64,000 nucleotides of DNA, from NCBI RefSeq assembly GCF_900230185.1, contig NZ_OCSR01000002.1:2170001-2234000 (forward strand), written 5' to 3'. Shown here in pieces: positions 8,662-17,203 of the stretch. This DNA is from Burkholderia sp. OK233 (lineage in GTDB: Bacteria; Pseudomonadota; Gammaproteobacteria; Burkholderiales; Burkholderiaceae). Each line of letters opens with the position of its first letter. Positions within the stretch are counted from its first letter, which is position 1. A program made the position numbers and the translations under genes. A model generated the notes under the pieces. That model had not been told where the DNA came from and searched no databases. It saw only the letters and a list, made by a program, of their open reading frames with translations.

Positions 8662-9387
8662 GTGAACGGCCCGAAACCCGTCGTTGCGGACAACATCGAC
8701 ACTGCCGTCTGGACCCACGAGGAGTTCGAAGCCCAGCTTCGCGCAAAGGGAACCGCGTATCACATTCATCATCCGTTCAATGTGAAGATGAACGAAGGCA
8801 GTTGCTCGCGCGAGCAGATTCGGAGCTGGGTGGCGAACCGGTTCTATTACCAGATCAACATTCCTCTCAAGGACGCGGCCGTGATGTCGAATTGTCCGGA
8901 TCGCGCGACGCGGCGACGCTGGGTGTTGCGCATTCTTGATCACGATGGCTACGGCAACGACGAAGGCGGCATCGAAACATGGGCGCGACTCGGTGATGCT
9001 GTCGGCCTCACCCGTGACGAACTCTGGTCGCTGCAGCACGTGTCGCCGGGCGTGAAATTTGCCGTCGATGCCTACGTCAACTTTGCGCGTCGCGCGCCGT
9101 GGCAAGAGGCCGTATGTTCATCGCTGACCGAAATGTTTGCGCCGCAGATCCATAGGGACCGCCTGGCGACGTGGCCCTCGTTCTACCCGTGGATTGAGCG
9201 CGATGGACTGGCGTACTTCCGGTCACGCATCTCGCTCGCTCAACGCGATGTCGAGCACGGCTTGCAAGTTACGCACGATTACTTCAAGACCCGTGAGCAG
9301 CAGGAACGCGCGCTCGATATCTTGCAGTTCAAACTCGACATTCTGTGGTCAATGCTCGATGCAATTGAAAAGGCCTTCCCGCAATGA
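8662..9387 (+). CDS. pqqC: Pyrroloquinoline-quinone synthase PqqC
   Basis: About 241 residues of the PqqC/TENA haem-oxygenase-like fold. Family motifs include YHIHHPFNVKM, NRFYYQINIPLKDAAV and ILDHDGYGNDEGG. It carries out the final ring closure and oxidation using O2, with no added cofactor. The GTG at 8662 follows AGGAG by six bases. An upstream GTG at 8629, overlapping the pqqB stop, gives 252 residues but lacks a site. It overlaps pqqD by four bases. Confidence 0.95.
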   Translation: MNGPKPVVADNIDTAVWTHEEFEAQLRAKGTAYHIHHPFNVKMNEGSCSREQIRSWVANRFYYQINIPLKDAAVMSNCPDRATRRRWVLRILDHDGYGNDEGGIETWARLGDAVGLTRDELWSLQHVSPGVKFAVDAYVNFARRAPWQEAVCSSLTEMFAPQIHRDRLATWPSFYPWIERDGLAYFRSRISLAQRDVEHGLQVTHDYFKTREQQERALDILQFKLDILWSMLDAIEKAFPQ

Positions 9388-9650
9388 CCGTTCCTATACT
9401 TAAGCTCAACCCTGTCTTCCGGCTGCAGTGGGAGCCTGCGCAGGATGCGCACGTGCTGCTGTATCCCGAGGGCATGGTGCAACTGAACCAAAGCGCCGGA
9501 GAAATTCTGAAGCGCTGTGATGGCATGCGCGACATCGATGCTTTGATCGCCGATTTGCAACAAGCCTTCAATGCACAGGACATCGGCGGCGAGGTGCGTT
9601 CGTTTGTGGCGGAGGCCGAGCAGCGGGGATGGCTGGAGGCTGTGAGATGA
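9384..9650 (+). CDS. pqqD: PQQ biosynthesis peptide chaperone PqqD
   Basis: 88 residues with the RRE (RiPP recognition element) fold. It presents the PqqA leader to PqqE. Typical motifs are LNPVFRLQWEPAQDAHVLLYP and LNQSAGEILKRCDG. It starts within the pqqC stop codon (ATGA) and its own stop overlaps the pqqE start, indicating translational coupling. Confidence 0.95.
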   Translation: MTVPILKLNPVFRLQWEPAQDAHVLLYPEGMVQLNQSAGEILKRCDGMRDIDALIADLQQAFNAQDIGGEVRSFVAEAEQRGWLEAVR

Positions 9651-10765
9651 CCGATATTGCCCCGCCTCTGTGGTTGCTTGCCGAGCTGACATATCGGTGC
9701 CCGTTGCATTGCGCGTTTTGCTACAACCCGGTGAATTACACCGATCACAGCAGCGAGCTGTCCACTGACCAATGGCTTACCGTGCTTCGTGAGGCGCGTG
9801 CGCTCGGTGCGGCACAACTGGGCTTTTCCGGCGGTGAACCGCTTTTGCGCGATGATCTTGAAGTGCTTGTGCGCGAAGGGCGCCGGCTCGGTTTTTATAC
9901 GAACCTGATCACGTCGGGCATCGGTTTGACGGACAGGCGTCTCGAAGCGTTGAAAGATGCCGGACTCGACCACATCCAGTTGTCATTCCAGGATTCCACA
10001 CAGGAACTCAACGATTTTCTCAGCAGCACGCGCACGTTCGATTTGAAGAATCGCGTCGCGAAGTCCATCAAAACGCGCGGTTTCCCGATGGTGCTCAACT
10101 GCGTGCTGCACCGGTACAATCTGCCGCACGTCGACAAAATCATCGACATGGCGCTTGCGATGGGCGCCGAATATCTCGAACTCGCGAACACGCAGTACTA
10201 CGGCTGGGCGCATGCAAACCGCGCGCAGTTAATGCCGACGGTAGAGCAGTTGAAGGAGGCCGAGATAGTTGTTGAGCGGTATCGTCAGGAGATTGGTGAT
10301 CGCTGTAAGATCTTCTTCGTCGTGCCCGACTACTTCGAAACACGGCCCAAACGTTGCATGAATGGCTGGGGCTCGGTGTTCCTCGGCATTGCCCCCGATG
10401 GCGCCGCGCTGCCGTGCCACTCGGCGCGCTCGCTGCCCGGACTGACGTTTCCAAGCGTGAAGGACAGTTCTATCAGCGACATCTGGTACGAGAGCGACGC
10501 ATTCAACCGCTTTCGCGGCTTCGACTGGATGAAGGAACCGTGCCGGAGTTGCGAAGAGAAAGCCATCGACGCCGGCGGTTGCCGTTGCCAGGCGCATCTG
10601 CTGACAGGTGACCCTGCCAACGCCGACCCGGTCTGCGACAAATCACCCTTCCACGAAGTGGTGGTCAATGTGGTACGCAGGGCCGCCGTCGAACGCAAAC
10701 CGGACGAACGTCCAATCGTTTTTCGCAATGACATCAACTCGCTTCGGCTGTCATACGAACGATAG
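9647..10765 (+). CDS. pqqE: PqqA peptide cyclase PqqE (radical SAM)
   Basis: 372 residues. The radical SAM cluster motif is C18-x3-C22-x2-C25 (CPLHCAFCYNP), followed by GGEPLLRDD. A C-terminal SPASM domain has the Cys-rich CRSCEEKAIDAGGCRCQA, binding auxiliary Fe-S clusters. It forms the Glu-Tyr carbon-carbon bond in PqqA. The ATG at 9647 overlaps the pqqD stop and has GGAGG seven bases upstream; an ATG at 9629 is in frame but poorly placed. No pqqF-type protease gene is visible in the window. Confidence 0.96.
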   Translation: MTDIAPPLWLLAELTYRCPLHCAFCYNPVNYTDHSSELSTDQWLTVLREARALGAAQLGFSGGEPLLRDDLEVLVREGRRLGFYTNLITSGIGLTDRRLEALKDAGLDHIQLSFQDSTQELNDFLSSTRTFDLKNRVAKSIKTRGFPMVLNCVLHRYNLPHVDKIIDMALAMGAEYLELANTQYYGWAHANRAQLMPTVEQLKEAEIVVERYRQEIGDRCKIFFVVPDYFETRPKRCMNGWGSVFLGIAPDGAALPCHSARSLPGLTFPSVKDSSISDIWYESDAFNRFRGFDWMKEPCRSCEEKAIDAGGCRCQAHLLTGDPANADPVCDKSPFHEVVVNVVRRAAVERKPDERPIVFRNDINSLRLSYER

Positions 10766-11049
10766 GAGCGGAAAGATCCAGCAATCCGGCTGCCGAAAGG
10801 CGCTCTATGCCTCAACGACGTGTCAGCCAGCATCGGAAAAGCTGGTTTACCCGCTCTTATGAATTTCTCGGCATGACGCCGTCTATCTTCGCTTAGCTGA
10901 CCCTGCGTGGCAGCGTCAGCGCCGCATCCAGTGGGTCAAGTTTGTCCCGCGAGATAAGATAGTCCAGCCGCGACAACTCTGCATTGCCGATGTATGCGGT
11001 CCGCAGGTCCCGAACGGCGGCATCGGGCAGCTTCTGCACCAGGCTATGC
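10766..11049. other. Intergenic region downstream of pqqE
   Basis: No supported gene. A minus-strand frame (10893-11108) has acceptable codon usage and could be a C-terminal remnant of another gene, but no family is recognised. The region joins the pqq operon to the dadA relic and may be a recombination scar. Confidence 0.35.
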
Positions 11050-11908
11050 CGAGCGATGAGCGTAGCTTCGTCCGCGAACGGCGGCTTCATTTCACCGGAC
11101 AGTTTCATGCCGGGCGCTCAACCAGGCATGCTTCGGAAGATACCGGGATGGCTTCGCGACCCGATGGGGCCGCTGGCAATCGACCCGCACTATATTCTGC
11201 GCGCCCTCCCTTGGTTTTTTCTCTGGCTGAGAGCAGGGCGACTCCAACGGATGACGGCACTCGCCCACAGTCTTTACGCCCTGCATGCACCCGCTTTGAA
11301 GGAATGGAAGAGACTGCTCGGGCAGGAGCTCTATGACCGCTATATTCGAGAAGGGGGCAAGGTTATTCTGAGTGACACGCTGCCGTCGGGTTCTGCCGTC
11401 GAATTGGAGCGGCGGCTGATTGCGCAATTCGGCCTCGAAGTAGACACCCTTTCACCTGCCGACATCCGAAAGCTGTACCCGCAAATTTCTGATTTTGTGA
11501 AATTTGGAATACTGAAGAAAGGAAATGCTTATACCGTGAGTCCGGCCGGAATAAATTCTGCACTTGCGGAGAGGATTCTTGCCGACGGTGGACAGTTTCA
11601 CCGGGAGTCAGTTCTCAAGCTCATTCCTGAAGGCGGCCAGTGGCTGATTCTGACTTCTACTGGAAATCATCGGGCGAGCGACGTCGTAGTCACCGCAGTC
11701 AATCTGGACGGGGCAGCGTCCCTCCACGCCCGATAGCCTGCCCGTGATTGGCGGTATGGCGGACAAGCCTGGTCTCTGGCTATGTTTTGGACATGGTACA
11801 CACGGAATGACAGCTGCACCTCCGAGCGGGCGTTTGGTTGCGGAGCTGATGATGGGAGAGCGGACTTTCATTGACCCGGCGCCGTATTCCGCAAGCAGGT
11901 TCAAATAA
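11050..11908 (+). pseudogene. D-amino-acid dehydrogenase (DadA)-like FAD oxidoreductase relic
   Basis: The segment encodes the middle of a DadA-type flavoprotein (SSANGGFISPDSFMPGAQPGM at about 11060 onward, read across several codons; then GNAYTVSPAGINSALAERI). It then jumps near 11730, in a different frame, to the C-terminus (DSLPVIGGMADKPGLW, CFGHGTHGMTAAPPSGRLVAEL) ending at 11908. The N-terminal FAD-binding GxGxxG region is absent, and so is the portion normally lying between the substrate domain and the DSLPVIG motif. The gene has therefore lost its 5' end and about a hundred internal codons. It cannot make a working enzyme. Confidence 0.82.
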
Positions 11909-12007
11909 TTGGTCTGTGCTGGCTCATTGCTCGAGCGTTCTCGAATTATTCGCCTCGGGCCTGCATACCACGCCTTCGCCTTCGACGGTGAAGGAACCAC
12001 GTTGGCA

Positions 12008-12918
12008 CTAACCCAGGAGAGGCGGCAATTCGTCCTTCAGGAAATCGACGAAGGCGCGTACCGCAGGCATCATTCCACGGCGAGTCGGGAATAGCACGGC
12101 CAATCGTCCCTCCCGGGAGCGAAATTCCGGCAGTACGAGGCACAAAGTCCCCATTTCGATTTCGCGCCTGCATGCATAGAGAGGCAGGCTCGCGATGCCC
12201 ATTCCTGCCAACGCGGCTTCCTTCAGCGCCGCGATATTGTCGCTCTGAAGGCGGGGCTGAATCGTCTGCGTGGAAACATCGCCATTCGCGCCGATCAGGC
12301 GCAATACGGTCGCCGGCTTACTGATCGACTCGTAGATCAACAGATCGTCGCGAGGTAGCGCTTCCGGCTTACCAATCGTCCCGGTCTCCGCCAGATACAC
12401 GGGGCTCGCCACCAATCCCCAGCGCACCGTGCCCAACGGGGCCTGGACCAGGCTGGAAAGCTCCACGTCAAAACCGAGGCCGCGTATCACCACGTCGACA
12501 TGTTCTTCGAGAAGGTCGACCTGTCGATTACTTGCCTCGATTGCCAGTCGGACCTTCGGGTAGCGCAACATGAAGCGGGGCAGCAACCTGGCCAGCACGA
12601 TGTCTGTAATCGCGACGGACATGCTGGCCCGCACTATCCCCGAGGGCTCGGCCGTCCGGCGCCGGACCGCTTCCTCACCGGCCTGCGCTTCGGCAATCAT
12701 GGCCCGGCAATGCGCGTACAGCTCTTCGCCGGCGTCGGTCAGGCTAAGCCGGCGTGAGGTTCGGTGAAGCAGCCGAACGCCTAGCTTGGCTTCCAGATCG
12801 GTGATGCGGCGGGAGATATGGGATTTGCTTACGCCAAGCCTGCCGCGGTAAAACCGTGATGCTCGATCACCTGAGCAAAGAGATAGAGGTCGTTCAGGTC
12901 AGAAGATACGGGGTTCAT
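12008..12918 (-). pseudogene. LysR-family regulator, frameshifted
   Basis: The N-terminal part starts at the ATG at 12918 (NPVSSDLNDLYLFAQVIEHHGFTAA) and runs into a stop. The downstream frame continues GRLGVSKSHISRRITDLEAKLGVRLLHRTSRR, the second half of the LysR helix-turn-helix, then the complete effector domain ending at 12008. A single-base loss near 12838-12850 explains the break. Intact members bind DNA as tetramers and respond to a small ligand. It is divergent from the YcaC-like hydrolase gene at 13113, the usual arrangement for a LysR and its target, so its loss may leave that gene unregulated. A sequencing error is an alternative. Confidence 0.83.
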
Positions 12919-12951
12919 CCGACGTCCGGTTTTCGTTGGATTGGTCTATTG

Positions 12952-13001
12952 ATCGTTTCCTGTGGGAAACGATAGGTTGAGAAATACCATATTTATCGTT
13001 T
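12952..13001. promoter_or_regulatory. Probable LysR operator, inverted repeat ATCGTTTCC/GGAAACGAT
   Basis: A perfect 9-bp inverted repeat (12952-12960 and 12965-12973, four-base spacer) lies between the frameshifted lysR and the hydrolase gene. A third half site, ATCGTTT, is at 12995-13001. A palindrome plus a separate half site is the normal layout of LysR recognition and activation sites. Binding is inferred. Confidence 0.55.
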
Positions 13002-13112
13002 GTCGTTGCGCAAATATGATTCATCTCAACCCGGCGCAGTTGTGCACCGGACGGTCCGGCAGGACGTCCCTACGTCGTTGCCGTATCCAGAATGCCAACG
13101 TTAATCACGACC

Positions 13113-13841
13113 ATGAAAATCCTTAATCTCCTGAAAGCTGTCGTTCTCCCCCTGGCTATCGTCACCACCTCTGCCGTCACGATCCAGACGGCCAGCGCAG
13201 CGCCCGCGACGAACGCGGTCGCTCCATCGGGCGCACCGTACTCGTTGCTGTCGCGAGACAACACGGTGCTGGTGCTGGTTGATCACCAGGTTGGCCTGTT
13301 CACCGGCGTACGCGACATCGATACCGGTGAGCTCAAGCATAACGTCGTGGCGCTCGCCAAAGCCGCGAAGACGCTCGGCATCCCGGTCATTGTCACCGCT
13401 ACGATGCCCGACGGCATGTGGGGTCCCACGATCCCTGAACTGACTGCCGCACTTCCAGGTGTGCCGGTGATCAGCCGGACCTCGATCAATGCCTGGGACG
13501 ATCCGAATGTGCGCGCCGCCATCGAGAAGACTGGCCGCAAACAGATTCTGATCGCCGGTGTTTCGCTGGAAGTGTGTGCCACGTTCCCGGCGCTGTCGCT
13601 CAAGGCTGCCGGCTACGACCCCCGCGTGGTGCTCGACGCATCGGGTACGTTTAGCGATGCCAAACGCACGGTGGGGCTGCAGCGTCTGGCAGGTGCCGGC
13701 ATCCCGGTGACCGACTACGCCACGGCTGGTGTGGAAATGCTGCATGGCAACGATGATCCGAAGGCGCAGCAGGTCTATGCCGATCTCGACATGCCGTTTG
13801 CCAACCTCGTGTGGCAGCTCAAGAACGCTTCGCGCAAGTGA
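13113..13841 (+). CDS. Exported cysteine hydrolase, isochorismatase/YcaC-like
   Basis: About 242 residues. A signal peptide (MKILNLLKAVVLPLAIV, cleavage near TASA-APA) precedes an isochorismatase-like hydrolase domain. The catalytic Asp is in VLVDHQVGLF, the Cys in GVSLEVCATFPAL, and the loop ISRTSINAWDDP resembles YcaC. YcaC-type enzymes are cytoplasmic octamers of uncertain substrate; here the signal peptide suggests a periplasmic form. The ATG at 13113 was chosen over 13092 because it begins a standard signal peptide. It is divergent from a broken LysR gene. Confidence 0.82.
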   Translation: MKILNLLKAVVLPLAIVTTSAVTIQTASAAPATNAVAPSGAPYSLLSRDNTVLVLVDHQVGLFTGVRDIDTGELKHNVVALAKAAKTLGIPVIVTATMPDGMWGPTIPELTAALPGVPVISRTSINAWDDPNVRAAIEKTGRKQILIAGVSLEVCATFPALSLKAAGYDPRVVLDASGTFSDAKRTVGLQRLAGAGIPVTDYATAGVEMLHGNDDPKAQQVYADLDMPFANLVWQLKNASRK

Positions 13842-13886
13842 GGCAACAACCCGATCCGGCGAGGGCGAACTGCGTCCTTGTCCGAA

Positions 13887-13934
13887 CAACCCCGAAGCTA
13901 TCCAGGCATGCAGGCTTGGATAGCTTCGGGGTTG
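13887..13934. repeat. 18-bp perfect inverted repeat (hairpin) between hydrolase and pirin genes
   Basis: The arms CAACCCCGAAGCTATCCA (13887-13904) and its exact complement (13917-13934) flank a 12-base loop. It lies 45 bases after the hydrolase stop and 27 bases before the pirin start. There is no T-run. It may terminate or attenuate transcription, or be the scar of a rearrangement. Confidence 0.75.
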
Positions 13935-13961
13935 AACGCCACGATAAGACGGGATATCACC

Positions 13962-14840
13962 ATGGACAAGTTTGTGCGCGTGTCGCATGTCGTTGCCGGT
14001 CACGACGTGACCATTGGCGAAGCTTTCTGGGCAAAGCGTTTCGATGAGCGATCGTTCGATGGGTTGATAGATCCAGTTGTCATGCTCGATCATTTTCATA
14101 TGACTGGTCCAACCTTTGCCGCGCATCCGCATGCTGGAATTTCGGCGGTGACCTACGTGTTCGAGGACGCGATAGGGGCGCATGTCAATTACGATTCGCT
14201 GGGGAATCAAGGCCCCATCAATCCAGGCGCGTTGCATTGGTTAGCCGCCGGCCGCGGAGCGGTGCATACCGAACAGCCTGAAGGCAAGGAGCAGCGTGTT
14301 CACGCGCTGCAGATCTTCGTGAATCTGCCGGCCAGCAAGAAATTCAACGCACCCTATGCCGTTCATGCGGAGCCGCATGACATCCCGGAGTTCAAGGCTG
14401 CCGGTGTTCGCGTGCGTGTGGTTTCGGGCAGCAGCAGTGGCGTGGGCGCCGCCCACTCTGACCAACTACCTGAACCGTTCACGTTGCTGGATGGCTTCCT
14501 TTCCCGTTCGTCTGCATTCAACCATGAACTATTGCGCGGCTGGAACGGGTTGATTTACGCCGTCTCGGGAGCGTTACGGATCGAGGTCGGGGGCGAGGTG
14601 CGATACCTGATGGCCGGAGAGGCAGTAGGTGTCGCTTTGGATGAGCGCGCTACGGAGGGTGGGGTAGCGATTCGGCTCATCTCTAACGAAGGCAGCCACT
14701 TTGTCATGCTTTCCGGCCCAGCTCTGAATGAACCGATTGCCAAACACGGGCCGTTTGTCATGAATTCCAATGAGCAACTTGAAGATCGCATCAGAGCTTT
14801 TCAGAACGGCGAATTTGGGCAACTCGTCACGTTGCCGTGA
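13962..14840 (+). CDS. Pirin family protein
   Basis: 292 residues with the two-domain bicupin pirin fold. The N-terminal cupin has the metal site in DHFHM and FAAHPHAGISAVTYVFED, with GALHWLAAGRGAVHTEQP following. Bacterial pirins bind iron; some have quercetin dioxygenase activity and others regulate enzymes. The ATG at 13962 (MDKFVRVSHVV) matches the family start; a longer frame from 13878 would read through the 18-bp hairpin. It may be co-transcribed with the preceding hydrolase unless the hairpin stops transcription. Confidence 0.87.
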   Translation: MDKFVRVSHVVAGHDVTIGEAFWAKRFDERSFDGLIDPVVMLDHFHMTGPTFAAHPHAGISAVTYVFEDAIGAHVNYDSLGNQGPINPGALHWLAAGRGAVHTEQPEGKEQRVHALQIFVNLPASKKFNAPYAVHAEPHDIPEFKAAGVRVRVVSGSSSGVGAAHSDQLPEPFTLLDGFLSRSSAFNHELLRGWNGLIYAVSGALRIEVGGEVRYLMAGEAVGVALDERATEGGVAIRLISNEGSHFVMLSGPALNEPIAKHGPFVMNSNEQLEDRIRAFQNGEFGQLVTLP

Positions 14841-14967
14841 AATGATCTGGAGCGAGCGATCGCGACACGCGAAATGAACATCGATGTTACTGACCGCAAC
14901 CTGGACGCTCTGCCGACGAGCCGTCCGGCGAAAAGCGAACGCCGTGGCCCGTCAGCCTGCGGAGATT

Positions 14968-15792
14968 CTATTGGCGCGCAACCGGCGTGAACCCGTAACG
15001 TGTGAGTACCGCCTGTGCCTCCGGGCTCATCAGATACAAGGCAAGCCGGTAAGCGGCATTGCGGGTAGTAGCGGTCTGCGGCAGCTCCAGAACCGTCATC
15101 CCATAGTCGGCGGAGATGCTGAGGTTGGCCGGAAGCTCGATCTGCAAAAGGTCCGAATCGGGCTTTGTTTCGTGAGAGCGGCAATAGCCAATGAAGACGT
15201 CGACGCGCCGCGTCGCCATAAAGTATTTCACGGGATTCTGCCCCGCAGGAACCTGAGGCACTGCTGGACCACCAACCAGTTGCTGCGCTTTCGCCTCCAG
15301 AATCTGCTTCGCTCCGGGGCGAACTGAGTCAGCCTTCGCGAACAACTCCCATGCGTAGTCGCCGCCGGGGTCTGCCTTCGGTGTTGACGTGCCGATCTTT
15401 ACAGTCGGATCAAGCAGTTTGTCGAGCAGATTGTCGGTTGTGAGGCCGACGTCCGGGCGGGCCTGAACACAAACCCGATTCCTCGCAAAGACGACGGTGG
15501 GCGCAGCCTTTCCTTCTGCCGTCAGGCGCTGCGGATGCGCCATATTTGCGGAAACGAAAATATCCGCCTTGGCGGAATTCTCGATCCTGTTCAGTAGAAG
15601 ACCTGCTGGCCCCGTAACGAGATCAACTTTCTGGCCGGACTCCATCGTGTACTGCTGCGTGATAGCGGCGAGCGCACCGCTCATGCTTCCGGCCGCGTAG
15701 ATCGTGACAGCCGCTGTGTCGGGCGCTTGCTGCGCCCACGCGATGCTCATGGTGCTACCGAGAACGACGGCAAGGAGAGTGCGAAGTACCAT
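14968..15792 (-). CDS. Periplasmic substrate-binding protein, molybdate-binding (ModA)-like
   Basis: 274 residues with a signal peptide ending at IAWAQQ. Family motifs include VTIYAAGSMSGAL, GPAGLLLNRIENSAKADIFVSANMAHP and a C-terminal ALYLMSPEAQAVLTRYGF. These fit the ModA/AccA class that binds oxyanions or other solutes. No modB or modC is adjacent. Instead it lies 14 bases downstream of a TonB-dependent receptor remnant, so it may have served an outer-membrane uptake route. AAGGAC lies eight bases before the ATG. The ligand is uncertain. Confidence 0.82.
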   Translation of the reverse strand: MVLRTLLAVVLGSTMSIAWAQQAPDTAAVTIYAAGSMSGALAAITQQYTMESGQKVDLVTGPAGLLLNRIENSAKADIFVSANMAHPQRLTAEGKAAPTVVFARNRVCVQARPDVGLTTDNLLDKLLDPTVKIGTSTPKADPGGDYAWELFAKADSVRPGAKQILEAKAQQLVGGPAVPQVPAGQNPVKYFMATRRVDVFIGYCRSHETKPDSDLLQIELPANLSISADYGMTVLELPQTATTRNAAYRLALYLMSPEAQAVLTRYGFTPVARQ

Positions 15793-15806
15793 ATGTCGGT
15801 CCTTGT

Positions 15807-17035
15807 TCAGAGATTGATTTGTAGCGAAGCACGGACGGTACGAGGGGCACCAAGCGTGCCCGTACCATTGTCGGAACCGCTGTAGCCATTTTGTCCACTT
15901 GGTGTGATGTTGGCCCAGTACTGGCGGTTGGTGATATTGTCGATGGCAACGCGCAGCGTCACTGATTTGCCGGCAATTTTCGTTCTGTAGCGCGCGCCGA
16001 GATCAAAGATGGTATAGCCGTCGACATAGTCTGTGTTCGTAAATTTCCTGGTCGACGGCTTGCGTAGTTCATGTTGATGTTGAACCCGAGACCGGCAATG
16101 GCCGGTACGGAGTAGTCGAGTAACGCATTGAATACGACGCGCGAAAGCCCGAGGATCTGTTTATCACTGGTAGACGCCGAGCCAGTGTCGAACAGCCGGG
16201 GATCGAGTAGCGAGATCCCTGTGAAGATGTTGAGATCTCTTGTCACCGCGCCTGTCGCAGTCAGTTCAAGTCCGCGATTAACTTGTTGACCTTGTTCAGC
16301 AAAAACGTTGTTCGCACCAACATATGCATACGGTCTCTCGATGCGGTAAAGGGCGGCGCCGAGCGTAACCTGGCTCACATCGACTGTGTAACCCAGTTCC
16401 GATTCTTTGCTTCGGTATGGAGCGAGACTATCTCCCGCATTGGCTGATCCGGCCGGGGCATTGTCCCCCTGTTGAAGACTGTCGGCGTACGTCAGATACG
16501 CCGTCATATTGTCTAGCGGTTTATATATCAGACTGGCCGTCGGGCTGATGCCGTTCGTGTTGTACTTGCTGGTCGTCGCTCCCTGCTTGTTGTAGTTCTC
16601 CATGTGTATCCAGCTCTGGCTCGCCGCCAGTAGCGTTGACCAGTGCTTATCGAATCCAATCGTGTCCCCGACGCTAATCGACTGCTGGACCGTGTTGACG
16701 GACCGATATCGATTTGAGAAATCGGGCAGCGGAGGTTTCGCAAAAGACAGTGGGTCGTTGATGCTTGCGTTGCCGAGCGTAATCGCTCCTGTCTGAAATG
16801 GCGTGTATCGATTCCAGAAGAACCCGGTGTTTGACACGAAGACGTCGTGTGATAGGCCTGCGAGCTCCGTGTGGCCATTCAGCGCGACCGTGTTGCTGAC
16901 GATCGTGTCCAGGCTGTACGTGGTCGTCGCGGTGGTCGTCGTATAGGCACCTGTCTTGCTGGTGATGGTGTTGGTCGGCCCGTGCAAATCAACACGTGTT
17001 GCCAGTCTCAACCATCGAGAACCGCCTGGAAGGAT
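15807..17035 (-). pseudogene. TonB-dependent siderophore receptor, truncated and frameshifted
   Basis: The sequence encodes the barrel of a TonB-dependent receptor: LPGGSRWLRLATRVDLHG, then VFVSNTGFFWNRYTPF, NGISPTASLIYKPLDNMTAYLTYADS, ESELGYTVDVSQVTLGAALYRIER, and FNINMNYAS. At about 16060 the frame shifts, and the true C-terminus (FTNTDYVDGYTIFDLGARYR, then IDNITNRQYWANITPSGQNG, ending LQINL) continues to 15807. The signal peptide, TonB box and plug domain are missing; only unrelated sequence precedes 17035. It is a 5'-truncated, frameshifted relic. The ModA-like gene downstream may have been its partner. Confidence 0.85.
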
Positions 17036-17203
17036 TTCAAGCGACAGCAGGAGCCGATAGATAAACCCAAAAATCCAAACAATACAGTAACAAAAACTGG
17101 CTATAGCTAGATAGGATAGTGGAAAAAGCTGCCTACAGACCATAGCGCTGGTCTTTACCAACGGGCATCCATTCTCCTTCCAAACTAGCCCTCAACGCCT
17201 GCT

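Noticed and set aside
10893..11108. Minus-strand frame of 71 residues downstream of pqqE
   Set aside because: Plausible codon use but no family recognised and no ribosome site; could be a gene remnant but cannot be supported.
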